Origin: Gammaproteobacteria bacterium
GTDB taxonomy: Bacteria; Pseudomonadota; Gammaproteobacteria; Pseudomonadales; Azotimanducaceae
Length of the DNA: 58,543 nucleotides
NCBI GenBank assembly: GCA_009843635.1
Contig: VYDB01000114.1
Span: 1-58,543, forward strand
Direction: 5' to 3'
Positions within the stretch are counted from its first letter, which is position 1. Every line of letters begins with the position of its first letter. A model generated the notes under the pieces. It searched no databases and was not told the DNA's origin. It worked only from the letters and a program-made list of their open reading frames with translations. Of the stretch, positions 1 through 6,739 are shown one piece after another. The position numbers and the translations under genes are program-made.

Positions 1-27
1 CCGGGACCCGCAGGGGAAAAACTAACA

Positions 28-53
28 GATAAGGGCGTCCCGCCCTCGATTTG
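28..53 (+). repeat. Left copy of 26-nt inverted repeat
   Basis: These 26 nt are the exact reverse complement of 6696-6721. The two copies enclose the restriction-modification and toxin-antitoxin genes. The unit itself holds a short hairpin (GGGCG, 3-nt loop, CGCCC). A 14-nt core of it occurs again at 55577-55590, so it may be a dispersed REP-like element rather than the end of a specific mobile element. Confidence 0.8.
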
Positions 54-154
54 GATTGGGGAATTCCGTCAAGTCCCCCCTTAGCTTGCCCCCGTGCAGC
101 ACGCCGCGGACACCGAGTTAACAACCTAGCCAGCCCTGAGAGGTCTGTGCTTGC

Positions 155-355
155 TTAGGTGCGAGTGCGTTCGCGCTTGTATTCGAAGCCTTCGTCCCAG
201 TCCAATTTGCCAAACAGCTCAAGCAGGTTCCGTTGCTCCCGGCGGGCGACAAACTCGCGCAACGCTTTGTTGACGGTCGCCGCCTTTGTTTTCTCACCCC
301 CGACTTCCAAGGCCTTGGCCAGAAGCCCTTCATCGATAGCAACGTTCGTCGACAT
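155..355 (-). CDS. VapB-family type II antitoxin, orphan
   Basis: This 66-residue protein has the N-terminal pattern of VapB antitoxins of the DUF2191 type: a short ribbon (NVAIDEGLLAKAL), then a helix rich in K and A (KTKAATVNKALREF), then the LELFGKLDWD stretch typical of the toxin-wrapping C-terminus. In the family it would neutralise a PIN-domain VapC ribonuclease and repress its own operon. The vapC partner should follow at lower coordinates, but the remaining 154 bases hold no recognisable PIN-domain start, so the antitoxin appears orphaned, or the toxin was lost when the inverted-repeat border at 28-53 formed. The start is the ATG at 355. Family assignment is fairly sure; activity is unknown. 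Confidence 0.75.
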   Translation of the reverse strand: MSTNVAIDEGLLAKALEVGGEKTKAATVNKALREFVARREQRNLLELFGKLDWDEGFEYKRERTRT

Positions 356-418
356 CTGCTATGTCCCACACACTCAATCACCCAATCGGCAGCGTAGTTC
401 CGACACCCCTGTGCGTCA

Positions 419-481
419 ATGCGGCTTTGCTTCAGCTATGCGGCCGGAGACGCCCACAACGTGGAGATCTTGGATTACCAT
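419..481 (+). pseudogene. C-terminal relic of a HigB-like toxin
   Basis: Read from 419, the frame gives RLCFSYAAGDAHNVEILDYH, which resembles the closing strand and the DYH end of RelE/HigB toxins. The expected stop after the final His is destroyed: the triplet reads TTG. The rest of higB is absent upstream, where an antisense VapB gene lies instead. It sits directly before a higA relic, the normal higBA order. Recognition rests on memory of the family ending, so an alignment is needed. Confidence 0.55.
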
Positions 482-507
482 TTGAACTCACCTGAAAAGA
501 TAAGACC

Positions 508-632
508 ATGAAGCGCCTGGACCCAGTTCACCCCAGCAAGGCGCTCAGACATGATTGTGTGGAGCCCTTTGACCTGTCCGCGACCGCGCTGGCTAAGCGC
601 TGCGCGTGATCCGTCCCCGCGAAGCGGCTTGA
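508..632 (+). pseudogene. Internally deleted copy of the HigA antitoxin gene
   Basis: The start (MKRLDPVHPSKAL) and the tail (CCGTCCCCGCGAAGCGGCTT) match the intact higA at 6317-6610, but the middle is missing. After ACCGCGCTGGCTAAG the sequence jumps to the homologue of CGCTGCGCATGATCC, which removes about 170 nt including the helix-turn-helix. The residual frame stops at 609. Similarity also reaches upstream to the TACCATTTGA segment and downstream to about 662, so the whole higBA end was duplicated and then one copy decayed. Confidence 0.8.
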
Positions 633-739
633 TCCCGCGCCTGCCGAATCAAGTGGCGCAACGTGCTCCGGCGGTCTGCAACTCATGAAAATCAAAGTCA
701 TGTCAAAATGATCCACCAAAGAACACTAGGGCGGCATTC

Positions 740-3700
740 TTGAGCAATTCCTTCCAACAGACCTTGGACCAGCTAAGGTCCATCGCCAGCTCGGAGGCGG
801 AGAAGGGGCGGCTGTTCGAGCGGCTGGTGCAAACCTACTTCTCAGAGGACCCAATCTACCAAGAACGCTTCACTCGTGTCCTAACCTGGACCGAGTGGGC
901 GGCCACTCGCACGGAATTCGATGGGTCAGACATCGGCATCGACTTGGTGGCCGAGGAACGCTCAGGCGGCTACTGCGCCATTCAATGCAAGTGCTACGCG
1001 CCTGGCACCCACCTTGCCAAGTCGCACATCGACTCCTTTGTCTCCGCATCGGCGCGAGCGCCATTCAGTGCCCGATTGCTAGTCGATACGGGTGCGGGCT
1101 GGGGCACCAACGCCCGCAAGATCATTTTGGGGCTACAGCCGGAGTGCAAGATTCTGCGTTTCGACGATCTGGCCAGCGCCCAATGCGACTGGCCGGACCT
1201 GACCCGCGAGGCTCCCGAAGCCCTCCGATTCCGCCCCGGCAATTTCCGGTTGCGCCCGCATCAGCAGCGGGCCTTCGACGAGGTGATGCAGGGCTTTGCG
1301 GAGCACGACCGAGGCAAGCTCATCATGGCTTGCGGCACAGGCAAGACCTTCACCGCACTACGCATCGCTGAGCGGATGGCCAGCGTTGGCGGGCGGGTGC
1401 TCTACTTGGTGCCCTCAATCTCGCTGCTTCAGCAGTCCATGCGGGAGTGGGCGGGGCAACGTCAATTCCGGCATCGCTACATCGGCATCTGTTCCGACAC
1501 CCGAGCTGGCCGCGACGACGAAGACATCCCCCTAGAAGAACTCGAAATACCGGTCACCACCCAACCCGGCGCCATTGCCGCTGCTCTGGTGGCGACCGCT
1601 TCGGAGGCAATGACCGTGGCGTTCTCCACGTATCAATCCCTCCCTTTGATAGAGCGAGCACAAGCACTTGCCAATGCGCCCGCCTTCGACCTAATCCTGT
1701 GCGATGAAGCGCACCGCACCACCGGCATAGAACGCCCTGGCGAAGACCAGACCTCGCCCTTCGTTCTAGTCCATGACGGGGCGCGCATCCAGGCCAACAA
1801 GCGCTTGTACATGACTGCAACGCCGCGGCTCTACACCCCAAGCGCGAAAAGCAAGGCGGCGCATCACGACATCGATGTCTTTTCCATGGACGATGAGGGC
1901 GTCTATGGGCCGGAGTTCCATCGCCTGCCGTTTTCCAAGGCGGTGGATGAAGGGTTGCTGTCCGATTACAAGGTCGTGGTGTTTGCCCTGTCCGAAACCC
2001 ATGTGGACGCGGCCTTGCAGTCTCACTTGGCCACCAGCGGGGGCACTATCAACTTAACCGACGCCGCCAAGATAGTCGGTTGCTGGCGGGCGTTGCAAAA
2101 CCCCGAGAACCGGCCACCGGAAGATGCCTCCGCAGAACCGCTGCGCCGCGCCATCGCCTTCACCAACACCATTGCCTCGTCCAAGCGATTGGCGGCGCAC
2201 TGGGGTGGCCTAATCGAACAGGCCGCGGTCCTGCTGCCGGAAGCGGAGCGCGCAAGCGCCCTGCTTTGCGAAACCCAACACGTGGACGGCCAGCACAACG
2301 CGCTCGACCGCAAGGCGCGCATTGAGTGGCTCAAGGGTTCGGGCGACGGCACTTGCCGCATTCTGTCGAACGCCCGCTGCCTCTCGGAAGGCATAGACGT
2401 GCCGGCCTTGGACGCCGTGTTGTTTATGACCGAACGCAAGAGCATGGTCGATATCGTGCAGGCCGTGGGCCGGGTCATGCGCAAATCCGAAGGCAAGACC
2501 CATGGGTACATCCTGCTTCCCGTGGCGGTCCCTGCCGGCCGCGACCCCGCCAACGTTCTAGACTCCGGTAGGGAGTTCGACGTGGTATGGAGCGTGCTTC
2601 AGGCGCTTCGCTCCCACGACGACCGCCTTGATGCCGAGATCAACCAGATCGACCTGAACACCACGCCCACCAATCGGCTCATCTTCAGCGGCCCGAGCCA
2701 CGATGATCTATCTGGGGAAGGTCCACAGCCCGTTGATCAACCGGTGCTTCCCTTCGCCCCGCTGGACCTGCCCCCGGGCGCAATCTACGCCAAGATCGTC
2801 GATAAGTGCGGGGACCGCCGCTATTGGGAAAGCTGGGCCAAGGATGTGGCCGCCATCTTCGGGCGCTTGGTGCTTCGCATAGGCAACCTGCTCAACAACT
2901 CCGAAAACGAAACGCTTCGGGAGTGGTTCGAGGCGTTCCATCAAGAACTGCGGGTCTCGATCAACCAATCCATCACTACAGGCACCGCCATCGACATGAT
3001 GGCGCAGCACATATTGACGCAGCCCGTGTTTGAGGCCCTGTTTGAAGGCTACGACTTCGCGGCGGGCAACCCCGTCGCCAGGGCACTCGATTCCCTGCGT
3101 CGGGACTTCGGCGAATTCGGGTTGGAAAACGAAGTGCGCGATCTTGAGGGATTCTACGAGAGCGTCCGCCTGCGGGCCCGGGGATTGGACAATGCCCAAG
3201 CCCGGCAAAGCGTATTGATGGAGCTTTACCAAAAGTTCTTCGCCACAGCGCTAAAGAAGGACGCGGACCGCCTTGGCATTGTCTATACGCCGGTCGAAGT
3301 GGTTGACTTCATTTTGCACAGCGCGGACCACGCCCTGCGCAGCGAATTTGGCCGCGGCCTAAGTGATGAGGGCATCCATGTGCTCGATCCATTCACCGGC
3401 ACGGGCATCTTCCTCGTCCGGCTGCTGCAATCCGCATTGATTCGCGACGAGGACCTGCATCGCAAGTACCGGGAAGAACTGCATGCCAATGAATTGGTGC
3501 TGCTTGCCTACTACATCGCCGCCGTCCACGTAGAGGAAGCCTTTCACGGCCGCACGGGCGCGACGGGCGCCTACGAACCCTTCGGCGGCATCGTGCTGAC
3601 CGACACCTTCAACCTGCACACCGAACGTACCGGATTCCCCAAGGAGTGGCTGCCCGACAACAGCGAACGCGCCGAACGCCAGCAGAAGCTGCCCATTCAG

Positions 3701-5623
3701 GTCATCGTGGGAAATCCGCCTTGGTCAACGGGGCAGGAGAGTTCCGCGGACGACAATCCCAACGTGGACTATCCTCAATTGGAGGCGCGCGTTGCCGACA
3801 CCTATGTCGCCCGCTCCACCGCAACACTGAAAAACAGCCTCTACGACACCTACAAGATGGCCATTCGCTGGGCATCGGATCGCATCGGGGAACAGGGCGT
3901 GGTCGCTTTCGTCACCAACGGTTCCTGGATTGACGGCAATGTGGATTCCGGTGTTAGGGCTTGTCTGGTGGAGGAGTTCAGTTCGATCTGGGTGTTAAAC
4001 CTACGGGGCAACCAAAGAACCCAAGGCGAGCGCTCCCGTAGAGAGGGCGGCAAGGTATTCGGCCAAGGATCCCGGGCTCCGGTGGCCATCACCCTATTAG
4101 TGCGCAACCCCAAGGCCAAGCGCAAGGGCTGCCGGATCCTCTATCGGGACATCGGGGACTACCTCAAGCGGGAGGAGAAACTCGGCTTGCTGCGTGACTG
4201 GGGCGGGATAGACGGCATTCCCGATTGGCAGGAGATTCAGCCCAACCGGCATCACGATTGGATCGATCAGCGCAACGAGGACTTTCAAAGGCTTTGTCCG
4301 ATGGGATCCAAGGAGGCGAAGGCTGGCAAGAGCGACGAAGCGGTGTTCAGCCTCTACAGCAATGGCTACAAGACCAGTCGTGATGCCTATCTTTACAACT
4401 TTTCCCGGGCAGCTTGTGCAGAAAACGGTCGTCTCGTGACCAAAGACTACAAGGGCGCCCTGAAAGTAGCTGAAGAGCGCCCAGGGTATCGAGTAGATGA
4501 CGTCATTCGACCGCATCAGGCCCACGTTCGGTGGGACCAAGCGCTAAAGGACAATCTAAAGCGGCGCAAATCGGTGTCATTCTCGCCGCACAGAGTTTGG
4601 GTGACTCAATACCGTCCTTTCGTCAAGCAGCATTGCTACGTTGACTACACTTTGGTCAACAGAAAGTACCAGCAAGACCTTATTTTCCCGAGCTCGAACA
4701 CCGAAAACCGAGCGATCTGCGTCCCCGGCGTTGGCTCCACCAAGCCTTTCTCGGCACTGATGGTCGATACGATGCCGGACCTTGAACTCATTTCCAAAGG
4801 CCAGTGCTTTCCGCGATACCGTTTCGAGCACAGAAACGAGGCTCAAGCTGACCTGCTCGACAAAGCGCCCGACCTAGTGCGCATCGACAACGTGAGCGAC
4901 TCTGCCCTGCACACCTTCCGCGCCCACTACGGCACCAATGACATCACCAAGGACGCCATCTTCGACTACATCTACGGCATCCTACATGCAATAGCCTATC
5001 GGATTCGTTTTGCCAACAATCTGACCAAGGAACTGCCGCGCATCCCGTTTGCGCCAGACTTCAAAGCCTTCGCCCGTGCCGGGGAAAGACTCGCCGAATT
5101 GCACTTGGGTTATGAAACCTGCCGACAATTCCCATTAGGGGTGGATTGTTCGAGCGCCGACGCTCCCGGACCGGAACACTTGCGGCTAACCGATAAGGCG
5201 ATGCGGTTTGGCGATCAAGCCCGTTCCGTTCTTGTTGTCAACGAACACGTTCGGCTGACCGGCATTCCCCCGGAAGCGCACGGATACGTCGTCAATGGCC
5301 GCACTCCCCTTGAGTGGTTCATTGATCGCTACCGCGTCACCAAAGACAAGCATAGCGGCATCGTCAACGATCCCAACGCTTGGTTCGACGACCCGCACGA
5401 CCTGATAGAGTCTATTCAGCGAATCGTATTTCTCAGTGTCCAAACCACCCAAATCATTAACTATCTGCCAGAAGCCATATCTACAGACGACCCGGACGCC
5501 AAAGCCACGAAGGCGTTGTTTGATGCCAGAGCTCAGGAGATCGCCAAAGCCATCGCCAACAGCCCTTGGGAGGCTGAAGACCAAGCATTCATCGATGCGA
5601 TCACCGATTGGGACGATGAATGA
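740..5623 (+). CDS. Type ISP single-chain restriction-modification enzyme (nuclease, helicase, methylase)
   Basis: This 1,627-residue protein combines DNA cleavage, translocation and adenine methylation in one chain, like the LlaGI/LlaBIII family. Domains in order are: an Mrr-like nuclease with D68 and Q82-x-K84; a superfamily 2 motor with Walker A GTGKT at about 199-203, DEAH at 322-325, MTATP near 358 and QAVGRVMR at 574-581; an N6-adenine methylase with DPFTGTG at about 883 and NPPW at 992; and a long C-terminal target-recognition part. Length fits the family (about 1,550-1,650). The start is a TTG at 740 because no ATG lies in frame before the first conserved residues; an Met further in is possible. 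No stop or frameshift is visible, so the enzyme looks intact. Its stop overlaps the start of the MazF-like toxin by 4 nt (ATGA), which implies translational coupling. Flanking toxin-antitoxin relics mark the locus as a defence hotspot. Confidence 0.92.
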   Translation: MSNSFQQTLDQLRSIASSEAEKGRLFERLVQTYFSEDPIYQERFTRVLTWTEWAATRTEFDGSDIGIDLVAEERSGGYCAIQCKCYAPGTHLAKSHIDSFVSASARAPFSARLLVDTGAGWGTNARKIILGLQPECKILRFDDLASAQCDWPDLTREAPEALRFRPGNFRLRPHQQRAFDEVMQGFAEHDRGKLIMACGTGKTFTALRIAERMASVGGRVLYLVPSISLLQQSMREWAGQRQFRHRYIGICSDTRAGRDDEDIPLEELEIPVTTQPGAIAAALVATASEAMTVAFSTYQSLPLIERAQALANAPAFDLILCDEAHRTTGIERPGEDQTSPFVLVHDGARIQANKRLYMTATPRLYTPSAKSKAAHHDIDVFSMDDEGVYGPEFHRLPFSKAVDEGLLSDYKVVVFALSETHVDAALQSHLATSGGTINLTDAAKIVGCWRALQNPENRPPEDASAEPLRRAIAFTNTIASSKRLAAHWGGLIEQAAVLLPEAERASALLCETQHVDGQHNALDRKARIEWLKGSGDGTCRILSNARCLSEGIDVPALDAVLFMTERKSMVDIVQAVGRVMRKSEGKTHGYILLPVAVPAGRDPANVLDSGREFDVVWSVLQALRSHDDRLDAEINQIDLNTTPTNRLIFSGPSHDDLSGEGPQPVDQPVLPFAPLDLPPGAIYAKIVDKCGDRRYWESWAKDVAAIFGRLVLRIGNLLNNSENETLREWFEAFHQELRVSINQSITTGTAIDMMAQHILTQPVFEALFEGYDFAAGNPVARALDSLRRDFGEFGLENEVRDLEGFYESVRLRARGLDNAQARQSVLMELYQKFFATALKKDADRLGIVYTPVEVVDFILHSADHALRSEFGRGLSDEGIHVLDPFTGTGIFLVRLLQSALIRDEDLHRKYREELHANELVLLAYYIAAVHVEEAFHGRTGATGAYEPFGGIVLTDTFNLHTERTGFPKEWLPDNSERAERQQKLPIQVIVGNPPWSTGQESSADDNPNVDYPQLEARVADTYVARSTATLKNSLYDTYKMAIRWASDRIGEQGVVAFVTNGSWIDGNVDSGVRACLVEEFSSIWVLNLRGNQRTQGERSRREGGKVFGQGSRAPVAITLLVRNPKAKRKGCRILYRDIGDYLKREEKLGLLRDWGGIDGIPDWQEIQPNRHHDWIDQRNEDFQRLCPMGSKEAKAGKSDEAVFSLYSNGYKTSRDAYLYNFSRAACAENGRLVTKDYKGALKVAEERPGYRVDDVIRPHQAHVRWDQALKDNLKRRKSVSFSPHRVWVTQYRPFVKQHCYVDYTLVNRKYQQDLIFPSSNTENRAICVPGVGSTKPFSALMVDTMPDLELISKGQCFPRYRFEHRNEAQADLLDKAPDLVRIDNVSDSALHTFRAHYGTNDITKDAIFDYIYGILHAIAYRIRFANNLTKELPRIPFAPDFKAFARAGERLAELHLGYETCRQFPLGVDCSSADAPGPEHLRLTDKAMRFGDQARSVLVVNEHVRLTGIPPEAHGYVVNGRTPLEWFIDRYRVTKDKHSGIVNDPNAWFDDPHDLIESIQRIVFLSVQTTQIINYLPEAISTDDPDAKATKALFDARAQEIAKAIANSPWEAEDQAFIDAITDWDDE

Positions 5624-5943
5624 AACGCGGCGAAATCTGGACGGTGTCCGGCGGTGCGCCGTATGCAAGAAAGCCACGTCCTGCTGTGATTTTGCAAAGT
5701 GATCGATACGGCGGGACCGAGTCGGTCACAATTTGTGTCTTGACATCCCATCCATCAGAGAAGCCAGGATTGCGGCCCTTGGTCGTGCCAAGCACTCTCA
5801 ACGGACTCAGCAAATATTCGTACATTGAAGTGGATAAGGTCTCAACCGTACCACGCAAAAATCTTGGCAGTTTTGTGGGAAAACTCGAAGACTCCCACCT
5901 TGAAGATCTGAACCACGCGGTGACAGTGTTCCTCGGTCTTTAG
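5620..5943 (+). CDS. PemK/MazF-family toxin (endoribonuclease)
   Basis: This 107-residue protein begins MKRGEIWTV and continues with RKPRPAVILQSD, the conserved N-terminal strands of the MazF/PemK fold. The loop ending in RPAVIL and the Thr in CVLTSHP correspond to the usual active-site neighbourhood. Family members cut mRNA at short motifs and are held inactive by an antitoxin normally encoded just upstream. Here the upstream neighbour is instead the type ISP enzyme, overlapping by 4 nt, so no canonical MazE is present. The nearest candidate antitoxin is the convergent ribbon-helix-helix gene 3 nt downstream on the other strand. Whether the toxin is silenced by that protein, by HigA, or acts as a post-segregational partner of the RM enzyme is inference. 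Confidence 0.85.
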   Translation: MKRGEIWTVSGGAPYARKPRPAVILQSDRYGGTESVTICVLTSHPSEKPGLRPLVVPSTLNGLSKYSYIEVDKVSTVPRKNLGSFVGKLEDSHLEDLNHAVTVFLGL

Positions 5944-5945
5944 AC

Positions 5946-6221
5946 CTATGAGTTGGCTGACTTGGCATCGCGCTCCCGGCGAATGATGTCAACGGCAAGG
6001 GGGCCGGTGGTGACGGGCTCGGGATAGGCGATCTCACTCTCGGCCCGCAACTGCTCGATGGTCATCCATCCGGATTCGACTTGCGTTGGTGCCGATTCCT
6101 TGGCAGCCCGGCACACGAGAGCCATCAATTCGTCCTGCAGTGAGCGATTGTTGGCGGCAGCGTTCTGGCGCAACTTTTCGACCACGGGTTTCGGCACGTT
6201 CTTGATCGAAAGGTTGGGCAT
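5946..6221 (-). CDS. FitA-like ribbon-helix-helix antitoxin
   Basis: This 91-residue protein begins MPNLSIKNVPKPVVEKLR and continues NNRSLQDELMALV, the ribbon-helix-helix pattern of FitA/VapB-type antitoxins that bind DNA as dimers and wrap a toxin with the C-terminal tail. The tail here contains the Glu-rich ESEIAYPEPV stretch. A PIN-domain FitB toxin should follow downstream, but that position is taken by the convergent mazF-like gene, whose stop lies only 3 nt away. It is either an orphan or an unusual antitoxin for the convergent toxin. The start is the ATG at 6221. Fold confidence is high; the partner is unknown. Confidence 0.75.
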   Translation of the reverse strand: MPNLSIKNVPKPVVEKLRQNAAANNRSLQDELMALVCRAAKESAPTQVESGWMTIEQLRAESEIAYPEPVTTGPLAVDIIRRERDAKSANS

Positions 6222-6279
6222 GGTTTTACACTCGTTTCAGGGCGTATCCACTATGACGCCAGTAGGATGCTGTGGGCAA

Positions 6280-6294
6280 GTCGACTACCATTGA
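6280..6294 (+). pseudogene. Last codons of a higB toxin gene
   Basis: These five codons read V-D-Y-H-stop, the usual end of HigB toxins, placed 22 nt before the intact higA start as in a normal higBA operon. Nothing else of higB is visible upstream; the antisense FitA-like gene begins 59 nt away. The segment is homologous to the relic ending at 481. Because it is so short, the reading depends on its position and on the matching left-hand copy. Confidence 0.45.
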
Positions 6295-6316
6295 ACCCGA
6301 CTCAGGAGAAAGAAAT

Positions 6317-6610
6317 ATGACGCGTCTGGACCCAGTTCATCCCGGCGAAGTGCTAAAGCACGACTTCATGGAACCCCTTGGCCTGTCCGCGACCGCGCTG
6401 GCGAAGGCGCTCGGCGTGACACCGGCGCGAATCAATGAAATCGTGCGCCGCCGCCGAGGAATCACGGCTGAGACCGCCTTGCGTCTAGCTCGGTACTTCA
6501 ACACCGATGCCCGTAGCTGGATGAATCTTCAAATCCGCTACGAATTGGAGACCGAGGAGCGGGACAAGGGCGAAGCGCTGCGCATGATCCGTCCCCGCGA
6601 AGCGGCTTGA
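6317..6610 (+). CDS. higA: HigA-family antitoxin / HTH regulator
   Basis: This 97-residue XRE-type protein opens with the HigA signature LDPVHPGEVLKHDFMEPLG, followed by the helix-turn-helix ALAKALGVTPARINEIVRR and a C-terminal helix ending in MNLQIRYEL. HigA binds the HigB ribonuclease and represses the operon through its helix-turn-helix. The chosen start is the ATG at 6317, preceded by AGGAGAAAG at good spacing; a GTG at 6272 would add 15 residues that match no family member. The cognate higB is reduced to its last codons at 6280-6294. The protein is therefore an intact orphan antitoxin, possibly kept for regulation or for protection against related toxins. A deleted second copy lies at 508-632. 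Confidence 0.88.
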   Translation: MTRLDPVHPGEVLKHDFMEPLGLSATALAKALGVTPARINEIVRRRRGITAETALRLARYFNTDARSWMNLQIRYELETEERDKGEALRMIRPREAA

Positions 6611-6695
6611 TCCCGCACTTGCTCGATCAACTGGCGCAACAAAGAGGATAGCGTCTCGAGGGGGTTTTTGGAGCTTTCATGGAACCTCCCTGATT

Positions 6696-6721
6696 CAAAT
6701 CGAGGGCGGGACGCCCTTATC
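6696..6721 (-). repeat. Right copy of 26-nt inverted repeat
   Basis: This is the exact reverse complement of 28-53. It lies between the end of higA and the end of the molybdopterin oxidoreductase gene. Its hairpin could also terminate transcription from the minus-strand gene that ends at 6740. Confidence 0.8.
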
Positions 6722-6739
6722 CGGGGATCTCGCCCGAAG

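Noticed and set aside
28-6721. Classical transposon or integrative element
   Set aside because: The inverted repeats are present but no transposase, integrase or target duplication is seen at the borders.
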